Shown here: piece by piece, positions 31,117-39,963 of the stretch | Layout of the letters: each line of letters opens with the position of its first letter | Numbering within the stretch: the stretch's first letter is position 1 | Assembly: GCA_964487555.1 (NCBI GenBank) | Contig: CAZART010000041.1 | Coordinates: 1-41,064, forward strand | Length of the DNA stretch: 41,064 bases | Direction: 5' to 3' | Source: CAZART01 sp964487555 | GTDB taxonomy: Bacteria; Bacteroidota; Rhodothermia; Rhodothermales; VXPQ01 | The notes under the pieces: generated by a model | Told to the model about the DNA's origin: nothing | Database searches by the model: none | The model's input: only the letters and a program-made list of their open reading frames with translations | Made by a program: the position numbers and the translations under genes

Positions 31117-33168
31117 ATGCCTCTTCCGCTGCTGGGAGAAGTCGTCGCCCTCTTCGTCGTCGCGGTCTTCATTGCGTACCTCTGCTACCGAATTCACCTC
31201 GTCCCGATTGCCGGATTTCTGATCGCGGGGGTGATTATCGGACCGGGTGCGGTCGGCCTGGTTGAGGATACGACCCTGATCTACAATCTGGCTGAGATCG
31301 GCGTCATTCTGCTCCTCTTCACTATCGGCGCTGAGTTCAGCCTCGACAAACTCGCACGCATCAAGCGGTTTGTCGTATTGGGTGGATCCATTCAGGCGGT
31401 CATTATGGTCGCGCTCGTGACGTTGGCCCTGGCCCTCTTCGGGGTTGGATGGCGGGTGGGCATTTTCACCGGCTTTCTCGTTGTGCTCAGCAGTACGGCG
31501 ATCGTACTGAAGCTTTTTCACGAGCGCGCGGAGATCGACACGCCGGCGGGCCAGGTCTCGCTGGGGCTGTTGATTTTCCAGGATCTGGCGATGGTGATGA
31601 TGGTGTTGTTCGTGCCGGCGCTCTCGGGGGATACGAGCTCGTTCGTCGACATCTTCATCATTCTGGGCAAAGTGCTGATCATCCTGACGTTCGTCTTCGT
31701 ACTGGCGCGGCGGGCGATTCCGTGGCTGCTCGAGAAAATCGCCCAAACGCGTCGGGAAGAACTATTCTTGCTGACCGTGGTCGCCGTGTGTTTTGGAACG
31801 GCGTGGCTAACCAATCTCTTCGGCATCAGCCTGGCGCTCGGTGCCTTTCTGGCCGGCCTCGTCGTCAGCGAGAGCCGATACAGCGGTTATGCCCTTTCTG
31901 AGATCCTGCCGCTGAGGACGGTATTCAACGCGATCTTTTTCGTTTCGATCGGCATGCTGCTGGACCTGGGATTCGTGATCCAGAATCTCGCGCTCATGAT
32001 CACCGTAGCGGGCAGCGTACTGGTGCTGAAGCTTCTCGTGACCTCTGGAACCGTGATGCTCCTGGGCTATCCCGTGCGGATCGCGACGTTCACCGGGTTC
32101 GCACTGGCGCAGATTTGTGAGTCGTCGTTCGTCCTCGAGCGTGCCGGCGCCGCCGTCGGAATGACCCCGGCCGGTATGGGCGATTTTGGTCAGCAGACGT
32201 TTATCGCCGTCGCCGTGATCTTGATGGTGATGACGCCCTTTCTGATTCAGGCGGGCCCGCGCGTCGGCGAATGGCTCTCACGCACGCCGCTGGCAGGGAG
32301 CGGCCGTGAGCCGGACGCACCGCCCCACATGGCCGAGCTCGAGAATCACGTCATCGTCATCGGCTACGGGCCGGCCGGACGCCGTCTCGTCCGCGTCATG
32401 CAGACAGCCGGCATCCCTTTCGTCGTTGTAGAGCTGAACCCGCAGACGGCTGCCGAGCTCGAAGCGGGGGGACACCCTGTGCTCTTCGGCGATGCAAGCC
32501 GAATCCATACCCTCGAGCTGGCCGGCATCCACCGGGCGAAACTCTGTGCCGTCGTCATCAATGATCCGGACGCCGTGCTCCGGATCGTAGAGCTGGTGCA
32601 TTTCCTGAATCCAACCGTCCAGGTCATCGCACGCGTTCGTTTCATGTCGGAAGCATCGGCGCTCCAGGACATCGGCGCCGACATCGTCGTGCCGGAGGAG
32701 CTGGAGACCTCCGTCCGCATCTTCTCCCACGTTCTTGATGCCTATATGGTGAAGGCGGAGGAGATCGAAAGGCTGTCTGAGATCGTGCGGAAGGGCGACT
32801 ACGGCGCCTTACGCGACACCGGTGAGTCGCGTCCGCTGCGCGGCGCGATGGAGATGGAAAAGCGAGGGCTTCAGACGCGCGTCGTCAAGGTGCGGCCGCA
32901 AGCGCTGGCCGCCGGTAAGACGCTCGGCGACCTGGCGCTGCGAAAACTCTACGGCCTCACGGTCGTGGCGGTGCGCCGCGACGGCGAGACGGTTGCGGGC
33001 CCCGACGGGGCGTTCACCGTCGAGCCGGGCGACCGCCTGGTGATGATGGGCTCGGCCGCTCAATTCGCCGGCAGCGCGCACTTGTTCAGACGAAGCGTGG
33101 AGGGGGGAGGGTCGGGGATGAGGATCGAGGATAGGGGACGAGGATCGAGGATCGATGATCGAGGATAG
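31117..33168 (+). CDS. CPA2-family cation:proton antiporter with RCK domains (KefB-like)
   Basis: A 683-residue inner-membrane protein. The first ~385 residues form about 12 membrane helices of the Na+/H+ exchanger fold (IAGFLIAGVIIGPGAVGL, STAIVLKLFHERAEIDTPAG, LGAFLAGLVVSES). A TrkA-N/RCK domain begins near residue 405 with the nucleotide loop HVIVIGYGPAGRRLVRVM, and a TrkA-C domain ends the protein (ALAAGKTLGDLALRKLYGLTVVAVRRDGE). It probably exchanges K+ or Na+ for H+. The last ~17 residues (GMRIEDRGRGSRIDDRG) are encoded by the start of a tandem repeat and are probably an accreted tail. Confidence 0.92.
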   Translation: MPLPLLGEVVALFVVAVFIAYLCYRIHLVPIAGFLIAGVIIGPGAVGLVEDTTLIYNLAEIGVILLLFTIGAEFSLDKLARIKRFVVLGGSIQAVIMVALVTLALALFGVGWRVGIFTGFLVVLSSTAIVLKLFHERAEIDTPAGQVSLGLLIFQDLAMVMMVLFVPALSGDTSSFVDIFIILGKVLIILTFVFVLARRAIPWLLEKIAQTRREELFLLTVVAVCFGTAWLTNLFGISLALGAFLAGLVVSESRYSGYALSEILPLRTVFNAIFFVSIGMLLDLGFVIQNLALMITVAGSVLVLKLLVTSGTVMLLGYPVRIATFTGFALAQICESSFVLERAGAAVGMTPAGMGDFGQQTFIAVAVILMVMTPFLIQAGPRVGEWLSRTPLAGSGREPDAPPHMAELENHVIVIGYGPAGRRLVRVMQTAGIPFVVVELNPQTAAELEAGGHPVLFGDASRIHTLELAGIHRAKLCAVVINDPDAVLRIVELVHFLNPTVQVIARVRFMSEASALQDIGADIVVPEELETSVRIFSHVLDAYMVKAEEIERLSEIVRKGDYGALRDTGESRPLRGAMEMEKRGLQTRVVKVRPQALAAGKTLGDLALRKLYGLTVVAVRRDGETVAGPDGAFTVEPGDRLVMMGSAAQFAGSAHLFRRSVEGGGSGMRIEDRGRGSRIDDRG

Positions 33169-33250
33169 GAGATCGCGGGTCGAGGAGATTCTCGATTCTC
33201 AATCCTCATCCCTCTCGATCTTCGATTCTCTATCCTCATCCCTCTCGACC
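33112..33250. repeat. GAGGATCGA-type repeats with inverted symmetry spanning the ends of two convergent genes
   Basis: On the left, GAGGATCGAGGATAGG-like units cover the last codons of the antiporter. On the right, two 30-base units, 33191-33220 and 33221-33250, differ at only about three positions; the second contains the DAHP synthase stop codon and the first is a copy lying beyond it. The two halves are complementary in style (GGATGAGGATCGAGGAT against ATCCTCATCCCTCTCG), so a long imperfect hairpin could form and may serve as terminator for both genes. Confidence 0.85.
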
Positions 33251-34612
33251 CGCGCCCCCTTTCATCTGCTTGGATTTGCGGACGATGAGGAAGGCCATCT
33301 CCAGGGCTTGTTCGTAGTTTAAGCGGGGATCGACCTGTGACGTGTAGGCGTGTGCGAGGTCGGCATCGCCGAGGCCACCCGCACCGCCCGTGCATTCGGT
33401 GACGTTCTCGCCGGTAAGTTCGAAATGGACGCCGCCGAGATGCGAGCCGCAGGCCTGGTGGATTTCGAAGGCCTGTTCGAGCTCGGAGAGGATGGCCTCG
33501 AAGCGACGCGTCTTGATGCCGGTCGCGGTCATTTCGGTGTTGCCGTGCATGGGATCCGAGATCCACAAAACCGTGCGGCCCTCGCGCTTCACGGCTTCGA
33601 TGAGAGGAGGGAGGCTGCTTCCGACGTGCTTGGCGCCGAACCGACAGATCAGCGACAGACGACCGGGTTCGTCGTCCGGATCGAGACGATCGATGAGTTT
33701 GAGGAGCACCGACGGGCGGAGCGAGGGACCGACCTTCATCCCGATCGGATTGACGATGCCGCGGGCGTATTCGACGTGGGCGCTGTCGAGATGCGCCGTG
33801 CGCATGCCGATCCAGGGAAAATGCGTCGACACGTTATAGGCTCCTTCGCGATGGGGGACGAATCGCGTCAGGGCCTGCTCGTAGGGCAGGTGCAGTGCTT
33901 CGTGGCTCGTGAAGAAGGAGGCGCGCTCGAGGCTGTGAAGCGGGCTGTCGGAGACCGTCTCCATAAACGAGACGGCGTCGCGGATGGCATCCACCATCGC
34001 ATGGTACTCTTGAGCGAGCGGGGCGTGCTGGACGAAGCTGAGGCTCCAGTACTCGGGGTGATGGAGATCGGCAAACCCCGATTCTGCGAGGGCGCGCACC
34101 AGGTTGAGCGTCATGGCCGACGACGCGTACGCCTGCAGCATCCGCTGCGGGTCCGGGCGGCGGGCCTGTCCCGTAAACGCGATGTCGTTGATGATGTCGC
34201 CGCGATAGCTCGGCAGCGTCGTTCCGTCGATCGTCTCCATGTCCGACGAACGCGGCTTAGCATACTGTCCGGCGAAGCGGCCGACGCGCAGGACCGGCTT
34301 CTTAAGCCCGAACACGAGCACGAGGCTCATTTGCAGGAGGATCTTGAGCCGGTTCGTTATGATGTCGGCCGTACAATCGTCGAAGCGCTCGGCGCAGTCG
34401 CCGCCCTGAAGCAGGAAGCGTTCACCGCGCGCGGCTTCGGCGAGCTGCTGTTGCAGCGTTCGGATTTCCCACGACGTGACAAGCGGCGGCAGCTTCTCGA
34501 GCTGTTGGATCACGGCATTAAGCTCGCCCTCGTCGCCGTAGGCGGGCACGTGACGAGCTTCTTTACCGCGCCATGAGGTCGGACTCCAACTCGTATCGTG
34601 GATGGCGGGCAT
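33236..34612 (-). CDS. Class II 3-deoxy-7-phosphoheptulonate (DAHP) synthase
   Basis: The first enzyme of the shikimate pathway, joining phosphoenolpyruvate and erythrose 4-phosphate. The 458-residue protein has the class II (plant/AroG-II type) motifs LLQGGDCAERFDD, RVGRFAGQYAKPRS, HLPYEQALTR, NPIGMKVGPS, LWISDPMHGNT and GGVHFELTGENVTECTGG. The ATG at 34612 matches the usual family start (PAIHDTSWSPTSWR); the frame is open to 34666. A dyad lies upstream. The terminal KGGAGREG and its stop are part of a 30-base tandem repeat. Confidence 0.95.
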   Translation of the reverse strand: MPAIHDTSWSPTSWRGKEARHVPAYGDEGELNAVIQQLEKLPPLVTSWEIRTLQQQLAEAARGERFLLQGGDCAERFDDCTADIITNRLKILLQMSLVLVFGLKKPVLRVGRFAGQYAKPRSSDMETIDGTTLPSYRGDIINDIAFTGQARRPDPQRMLQAYASSAMTLNLVRALAESGFADLHHPEYWSLSFVQHAPLAQEYHAMVDAIRDAVSFMETVSDSPLHSLERASFFTSHEALHLPYEQALTRFVPHREGAYNVSTHFPWIGMRTAHLDSAHVEYARGIVNPIGMKVGPSLRPSVLLKLIDRLDPDDEPGRLSLICRFGAKHVGSSLPPLIEAVKREGRTVLWISDPMHGNTEMTATGIKTRRFEAILSELEQAFEIHQACGSHLGGVHFELTGENVTECTGGAGGLGDADLAHAYTSQVDPRLNYEQALEMAFLIVRKSKQMKGGAGREG

Positions 34613-34649
34613 GGGAGGGGGCGAATCGCCTTCTGAGGATGACCAATAA

Positions 34650-34668
34650 ACGTGCACACAACGCACGT
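34650..34668. promoter_or_regulatory. Dyad upstream of DAHP synthase, possible operator
   Basis: ACGTGC (34650-34655) and GCACGT (34663-34668) form a perfect inverted repeat with a 7-base spacer, 38-56 bases upstream of the DAHP synthase ATG, in the divergent region shared with the metalloprotease. It might be an operator; no regulator is known for it. Confidence 0.35.
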
Positions 34669-34849
34669 AACGGCCGGTCGTTTCTTGAAATCTCGACGCG
34701 GCGAAGGCCGAGCGCGCCCGCGAACCGTCATTCTGCCCTCGATTCAGCGATTTGTTTAGCCGGACCGGGATGGTTATCTGCCTTTCGACGCACGAAGGGA
34801 GTACGTAGCGTTGCCTTCTCGGAGTGTCGACAACCGTCCGGTGCGGTCC

Positions 34850-36547
34850 ATGCGATCAGCTGCGAACTGGCATACAGCGCGTTTGCGGACACGCGTACTT
34901 TCGATAAGCATCGTCATTGGTGCGATTCTCGGTGGATCGCCGCTTCGCGCTCAGGAAGCTTTCCCGCACCAGGGGGACCTGTGGGAAACCTTGACTGAAG
35001 GCGGCGAGCTGCAAGGGGCGGGTAACCGGCTCCGGATCAGGACGGAATCGCCGTCGAAGAAGGCAGCCGGACTGGTTCGCCTCGATGATCATCTCTATCA
35101 GAACGAGCACGCGCTGTTTATTATCGATACCGTGCATATCGAATGGCCCGATTATCAAAGTGTCTATTCGTTTGACAATGTGAATTATTACTTCGACACG
35201 TTCTTCGAGCACTTCTCCGGAGAATTCACGACGATTGTCGTCGCAGCCAATAATCTCGAGCCGAATTACACGCCGAATTACTTCTCATCGGCTCGCAAGG
35301 CGTACGGCATCGGGGATGACCTCCACAACAGGGATTTTGATTTCTGCCGGTACAACGTTGGAGGTGGTCCCTCGTCGTCCGTGGACTTGAGCGTCTTCGA
35401 TCATGAAATCGGCCACGGCTGGGGAGCGTATCTGCCGCCAAGTCATGAGGGGCACTGGATCAGGCATTCCACTATCTTCGGTCAGATGGCGGAGGTCTAC
35501 ATCCCACGTGCGGCAACGGTCAACTATATCGTGGGCGACGAGGCGGACGGCTTTCGCTGGAAATCAATCTGGAATCAGACGCGAAACGAGCGGCAAGTCT
35601 ATTCGCTGCAGCAGCTATACGTGATGGGTCTGCACCCAAGGTACCCTGACACGTACCGGCTGCATGATCCAGTTTATCACCCGGATAGTTCAGTCTCCTA
35701 TTCATCGCTCGACAAATACGACCATTCCTCGATTACGACGGAATTCGGAGAGAGGACGCCGGATTACAGGACGGCGACGAAGCGGTTCAGGCTCGGCTTC
35801 ATCTATGTCGGCCGCAATTACCGCGAGATTGCCGGGGCGGCCACCGCGTTCGAGCGCAGCATCAAACATTTCACCTATGCAGAGGATGTCGATCTGGATC
35901 ATTTTCTCTACGAGGTGCCGTTTCTAGTCCTGACCAGGTTCCGCGGAAGCGTCGATTCGAGGCTCAGCGATCTCGACGGAAATGCTGCCCCGACGCTCGA
36001 AATTGTTGATTCGTATGCGTCGGTTTCGAAGGGTGGCACGGCTGCGCTTCGGTTCGAGGCGGGCGACCGGGATGGAACGCCGCCTACGCTGTCCTGCCTC
36101 ACGTATGCCGAACAGTGTTCGTTCGATCGGGATGTTCTGCACGTGGGTCCGATGGATTCGACCGGCGCGCATTTCATCACGGTGAAGGCGGTTGATGCCG
36201 GGGGGAAGACCGTGTTCGCTCACGCGGTCGTGGACGTGCTCAATGCACCGACGCACGCCGAGGTGCCGTCCGGTGGAGAGTTCGAAGGCTTCGCCCTCCT
36301 GCCGAATCATCCGAATCCTGTGCGGACGTCGACCACCTTCACGATCGAGTTGCCGCAGCGGGCCTTCGTCACGTTGAACGTGTACGATCTGCTGGGCCGG
36401 GAAATCGACGCGGTCGTTTCGGAGGATCTTCCGCCTGGCCGTTTCCAACGAACGTGGACGCCGACGGTCCGTGCGAGCGGCATGTATCTCTATCGACTGC
36501 GCGCAGGTGGGTACAGCGAGGCGCGCCTGATGACGGTTCGGAGGTGA
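34850..36547 (+). CDS. Secreted zincin-like metalloprotease with type IX secretion sorting domain
   Basis: A 565-residue exported protein. The signal peptide (VLSISIVIGAILGGSPLRAQ) suggests the ATG at 34850 as start; the frame is open from a TTG at 34811. The zinc motif HEIGH (185-189, in VFDHEIGHGWGAY) is the HExxH of metalloproteases, with His199 or His202 (SHEGHW) as possible third ligand. An Ig/cadherin-like domain follows (about 385-470), then a C-terminal beta-sandwich of the type IX secretion sorting kind: ALLPNHPNPVRTSTTFTIEL, VYDLLGREIDAVV, SGMYLYRLRAGGYSEARLMTVRR. It is probably exported and anchored or released at the cell surface. Substrate unknown. Confidence 0.85.
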   Translation: MRSAANWHTARLRTRVLSISIVIGAILGGSPLRAQEAFPHQGDLWETLTEGGELQGAGNRLRIRTESPSKKAAGLVRLDDHLYQNEHALFIIDTVHIEWPDYQSVYSFDNVNYYFDTFFEHFSGEFTTIVVAANNLEPNYTPNYFSSARKAYGIGDDLHNRDFDFCRYNVGGGPSSSVDLSVFDHEIGHGWGAYLPPSHEGHWIRHSTIFGQMAEVYIPRAATVNYIVGDEADGFRWKSIWNQTRNERQVYSLQQLYVMGLHPRYPDTYRLHDPVYHPDSSVSYSSLDKYDHSSITTEFGERTPDYRTATKRFRLGFIYVGRNYREIAGAATAFERSIKHFTYAEDVDLDHFLYEVPFLVLTRFRGSVDSRLSDLDGNAAPTLEIVDSYASVSKGGTAALRFEAGDRDGTPPTLSCLTYAEQCSFDRDVLHVGPMDSTGAHFITVKAVDAGGKTVFAHAVVDVLNAPTHAEVPSGGEFEGFALLPNHPNPVRTSTTFTIELPQRAFVTLNVYDLLGREIDAVVSEDLPPGRFQRTWTPTVRASGMYLYRLRAGGYSEARLMTVRR

Positions 36548-36554
36548 CATTCGT

Positions 36555-36585
36555 TGAGCCGCGGCTCATCTATCGCCGCGGTTCA
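36555..36585. terminator. Hairpin after the metalloprotease gene
   Basis: TGAGCCGCGG (36555-36564) and CCGCGGTTCA (36576-36585) pair over 10 bases with one G-T, loop 11 bases, starting eight bases after the metalloprotease stop. No T tract. It overlaps the end of a small leftward frame, so it may serve both directions. Confidence 0.6.
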
Positions 36586-36736
36586 CATAACTTAGAAGGT
36601 AACTTTCGGTTTTCGTACGGAACGAAGGAGGCTTTGCGCCGAGCACCTCTTCGAGGGCCGTCACCCCTCCCAAGCTGCTGTGCTCCAGCAGCGCATCCTT
36701 GAAGGTCTCGTAAGTGGGCGCGATGAACGGATTCAC
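36566..36736 (-). CDS. Small ORF coupled to the purine permease, possible gene remnant
   Basis: This 56-residue frame starts with GTG overlapping the permease TGA (GTGA), the usual form of translational coupling. The product begins MNPFIAPTYETFKDALLEHS, continues SLGGVTALEEVLGAKPPSFR and ends with TKTESYLLSYVNRGDR. The composition looks protein-like rather than random. The motif ALEEVLGAKPPSF reminds me of the C-terminal end of NmrA-like NAD(P)H-binding proteins (LxxLxGxxPxSF), so it could be the remnant of a longer gene; that likeness is weak. No Shine-Dalgarno is obvious. Confidence 0.45.
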   Translation of the reverse strand: MNPFIAPTYETFKDALLEHSSLGGVTALEEVLGAKPPSFRTKTESYLLSYVNRGDR

Positions 36737-38037
36737 CGTCCAATAAAGATGAAGTAGAGCAGTAAGATTGCGGCAAGGATGTAGAGGATTACGTGAACGT
36801 CTTGCCGGCGGCCGCTCAGGAGTTTGATGGCGGCGAAGGAGAGAATGCCGAAGACGATGCCGTTGGCGATGGAATATGTGAGGGGCATGGCGGCGATGGT
36901 GAGGAAGGCCGGCAGGGCCTCGTCAATTTCGGCCCACGCGACGTCGCGGACGGCGCCCATCATCAGGGCACCGACGACGATGAGCGCGGGGGCTGTCGCG
37001 GCGGCAGGGACGGCGGTGAAGAGGGGCGTGAAGAAGATGGAGAGAAAGAATAGCGCGGCTACGACGACGGCGGTAAGGCCGGTGCGCCCGCCCTCCTCGA
37101 TTCCGGTGGCGGATTCGATGTAGCTCGTGACGGTGCTTGTGCCGAGCAGCGCGCCCACGGTGGTGCCGACCGCGTCGGCCGTGAAAGCGCGGTCGGCGTT
37201 AGGCAGATCCCCACGTTCGTCAAGGAAGCCGCCCGCTTTGCCGACGCCGACGAGCGTCCCTGCGGTGTCCAGGAAATCGACGAAGAGGAAGGCGAGGACG
37301 ACGGTCACGAGCTTGCCACTCCACAGCGTATCGAAATCGAAGGCGAGGAAGGTCTCGGCCGGGAGTCGGGGCATCGAGAACAGGCCCGTCGGTCCGGGTG
37401 CGGCGCCGAGCAGCCAGGCGCCGGAGGTTACGACGACGATGCCGATGAGAATGGCGCCGGTCATCCGGCGCGCGAGGAGGACGCCGATGAGGACGAGGCC
37501 GATCAGGGCGAGCACGACGTCCGAGCGGCCGAGATCGCCCAGCGCGACGAGGGTGGCCGGATCGGCGACCACGATTCCTGCATTTTGAAAGCCGATGATC
37601 GTAAGGAAGAGCCCGATGCCGGCGGTGATGGCGGCCTTGAGCGCCATCGGAATGGCGTTGAGGACGGCGGAGCGGATGCCGCCCACCGCCAGGAGCAGGA
37701 ACACGATGCCTTCGACGAAGACGGCGGCGAGCGCGGTCTCATAGCTGACGCCCATTCCCTGCACGACGCTATAGGTAAAGTAGGCGTTGAGGCCCATCCC
37801 CGGCGCGAGCGCGAAGGGATAATTGGCATAGAGGCCCATCACCAGCGTGGCGACGGCGCTGGCAAGGGCCGTCGCGATCGCGACGTCGCCGGCCGGCATG
37901 CCCGCCTCGGAAAGGATCTGCGGGTTCACGAACAGGATGTAGGCCATCGTGAGAAACGTGGCGAATCCTGCCCTGACTTCGGTGGCGACGGTGGTGTGCC
38001 GCTCGCCGAGATGAAAGGTGGCCTCTAGGAAGGACAT
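36733..38037 (-). CDS. NCS2-family (AzgA-type) purine permease
   Basis: A 434-residue inner-membrane transporter, probably for hypoxanthine, guanine or adenine by proton symport. The start MSFLEATFHLGERHTTVATEVRAGFATFLTMAYILFVNP and the motifs ALAPGMGLNAYFTY, LFVDFLDTAGTLVGV and GTSTVTSYIESATGIEEGGRTGLTA are those of AzgA/PbuG. About 12-14 helices are visible. I chose the ATG at 38035-38037; the frame is open to 38166, but that would add a 43-residue stretch, partly SPSPSP from a GGGGAA repeat, that the family lacks. It links in function to apt, but they are not adjacent. Confidence 0.92.
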   Translation of the reverse strand: MSFLEATFHLGERHTTVATEVRAGFATFLTMAYILFVNPQILSEAGMPAGDVAIATALASAVATLVMGLYANYPFALAPGMGLNAYFTYSVVQGMGVSYETALAAVFVEGIVFLLLAVGGIRSAVLNAIPMALKAAITAGIGLFLTIIGFQNAGIVVADPATLVALGDLGRSDVVLALIGLVLIGVLLARRMTGAILIGIVVVTSGAWLLGAAPGPTGLFSMPRLPAETFLAFDFDTLWSGKLVTVVLAFLFVDFLDTAGTLVGVGKAGGFLDERGDLPNADRAFTADAVGTTVGALLGTSTVTSYIESATGIEEGGRTGLTAVVVAALFFLSIFFTPLFTAVPAAATAPALIVVGALMMGAVRDVAWAEIDEALPAFLTIAAMPLTYSIANGIVFGILSFAAIKLLSGRRQDVHVILYILAAILLLYFIFIGR

Positions 38038-38187
38038 TTGAGGGGAAGGGGAAGGGGACCTGGTTCGGTCGTCGCGTCGAAAGATACTCTTCCTCTTCCC
38101 CTTACTCATCTTCTCCAAGCTGATGCAGGGCGCGCCGCTCGAGCCGGCGGGGTTCAGCACCGTCATCCAAAAATACGAGAGCGCGCG

Positions 38188-39750
38188 CTATGCCGCGATG
38201 CCGGTGTAGAGCTCGCCGTATTTGCGGCGGATATAGGTGAGCCAGCTGCCGGCCTGGAGGGGCTCGCCGGTGACGGCCTCGAGCAGGTCGTTTGCGTCGA
38301 GCCTGCGGCCGTGGCGGTGGATGTTTTCGCGGAGCCAGGCGAGGAGCTCGGCAAAATTGCCTTCGGCGATCTGGGATTCGAGGGTCGGTAGGTCGCGGAC
38401 GGCCTGGTTGTAGAGCTGCGTCGACATCAGGTTGCCGAGGGCGTAGGTCGGGAAGTAGCCGAATGCGCCGAGGGACCAGTGGATGTCCTGGAGCACGCCT
38501 TCGGTGTCGTTCTCCGGGCTGATGCCGAGGTAGTCGGACATGCGCGCGTTCCAGGCCTGCGGGAGGTCGTCCACGGCGAGGCGGCCGTCGAGAAGCTCAT
38601 TTTCCAGCTCGAAGCGGAGCATGATGTGGAGGTTGTAGGTGACCTCGTCGGCTTCTACGCGGATGAGTCCGGGACGAACTTTGTTAATGGCGCGGTAGAA
38701 GGCGTCGAGCGGCGTGCCGTTGAGCTCGTCGGGGAAGACGCTCTGCAGGCGGGGGTAGTAGTGCTGCCAGAAGGCGCGGCTGCGTCCGACCACGTTTTCC
38801 CAGAGGCGGGACTGCGATTCATGCATGCCGAGGGAGGTGCCGTCGGCGAGAAGGGTACGCTCGAGCTCGGCGTCGACGCCCTGCTCGTACAGGGCGTGAC
38901 CCGCTTCATGGAGCGTGCCGAAAAGGCCGGGACTGAGGTTGGATTCCATGACGCGCGTGGTGATGCGGACGTCGGTAATCGAGAAGGTGGTGGTGAACGG
39001 GTGGGCGGATAGATCCTGCCGGCCCCGGTCGAAATCGTAGCCGAAGTCGCGGATCACGTCGAGGCCGAAATTCCACTGCTTCTGGTGGTTGAATTTCTGG
39101 CGCAGGGCGGAATCGTCGGTATCGTCGTTGTCCGCGACGGCTTCGACGATGGGCACGAGCTCGCGGCGCAGATCGTGGAAAGTCTGCGCGACCTGGGTGG
39201 TTTTCATGCCCGGCTCGTATTCGTCGAGGAGGGCGTCATAGAGGCGATCGTCGTAGCCGTAAGCCTCCGCTTTCGTGCGGTTGAGGTCGATCAGCCGCTC
39301 GAGATGAGGTGCGAATTGGTTGAATCGATTTGTTTTTCGGGCTGTTTTCCAGGCCTCCTTGCCGCGGCTGACGGCTTCGGCAATGGCGACGACGAGATCG
39401 GTCGGGAGCTTGACGGCTTTGTCGTAATCGCGTCGGATAACGCGGACGAGGCTCGCCTCTGTGGTGACGGGGTCGAGCTCGGCGGCGAGGGCGACGAGGT
39501 CGTCGAGCAGTCGGCCGACCTCGTCGGAGGTGAACCGTTCGTGGGCGATTCTGCGGAGCGTGGCGAGCTGGTTTGCGCGCGCCTCGGCGGCGCCCGGCGG
39601 CATGTAGGTTTCCTGATCCCACGACAGGACGGAGGCCGCCGAGCGCAGGTCGCTGACCTGGGCAAGGATTTCTCGGAGGCGGGTGAACGCGGGGTTGGGC
39701 GTGCCGTGTGAGTCGCTGGCGCGGGCCGTCGCGGCGGTGGATTTACTCAT
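38188..39750 (-). CDS. M32-family metallocarboxypeptidase
   Basis: A 520-residue cytosolic zinc carboxypeptidase of the thermostable carboxypeptidase 1 (Taq) family. The zinc motif is HEAGH (281-285); the family box HESQSRLWEN (310-319), with its downstream Glu, follows, as does the DQETYMPPGAAEAR start and HPFTTTFSITDVRITTR. Length is right for the family (about 500). It clips C-terminal residues of peptides. Two 11-base copies of CTATTCGGATG lie directly upstream of the start (39751 and 39769). It precedes the permease gene on the same strand, 150 bases apart. Confidence 0.93.
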   Translation of the reverse strand: MSKSTAATARASDSHGTPNPAFTRLREILAQVSDLRSAASVLSWDQETYMPPGAAEARANQLATLRRIAHERFTSDEVGRLLDDLVALAAELDPVTTEASLVRVIRRDYDKAVKLPTDLVVAIAEAVSRGKEAWKTARKTNRFNQFAPHLERLIDLNRTKAEAYGYDDRLYDALLDEYEPGMKTTQVAQTFHDLRRELVPIVEAVADNDDTDDSALRQKFNHQKQWNFGLDVIRDFGYDFDRGRQDLSAHPFTTTFSITDVRITTRVMESNLSPGLFGTLHEAGHALYEQGVDAELERTLLADGTSLGMHESQSRLWENVVGRSRAFWQHYYPRLQSVFPDELNGTPLDAFYRAINKVRPGLIRVEADEVTYNLHIMLRFELENELLDGRLAVDDLPQAWNARMSDYLGISPENDTEGVLQDIHWSLGAFGYFPTYALGNLMSTQLYNQAVRDLPTLESQIAEGNFAELLAWLRENIHRHGRRLDANDLLEAVTGEPLQAGSWLTYIRRKYGELYTGIAA

Positions 39751-39779
39751 CTATTCGGATGGGCTGGTCTATTCGGATG
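39751..39779 (-). repeat. Direct repeats in the M32 gene leader
   Basis: CTATTCGGATG occurs at 39751-39761 and 39769-39779, an 18-base period, ending right at the M32 start codon. It covers where the ribosome-binding site would be, so it may be a recent slippage product. Confidence 0.7.
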
Positions 39780-39825
39780 AATTTTTTCGCAGCTGTATGG
39801 GACGACTAAGTAGAATCCAGGTTCG

Positions 39826-39963
39826 CGCGTGATGCGGCTTCGAGGGTAGGCCTATCGGACATCGCCGGCCCATCGGCACGACGAAGCGCTCGGCGGTTCC
39901 CGCGGCATGCGGCCGCGAGGCGGAGGGCGATCGGGGCAACGAAGTGCTCGGCGGGATCGCGGG
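39826..39963 (-). repeat. Tandem copies of the 3' end of the fused permease gene
   Basis: The gene end (plus strand 39964-40018) recurs downstream. CATGCGGC lies at 39965 and 39906 (offset 59) and ATGCGGCT at 39833; CGAAGCGCTCGG lies at 39999, with near or exact copies at 39940 and 39882 (offsets 59 and 58). On the minus strand the gene ends AERFVVPKGLRLAAA, and the first copy still encodes AEHFVAPIALRLAAA in frame with its neighbour. A fourth, worn copy ends near 39826. Confidence 0.9.

Noticed and set aside
33350..34576. 408-codon plus-strand frame opposite DAHP synthase
   Set aside because: Shadow of a strongly conserved gene on the minus strand, a common result of high GC content.
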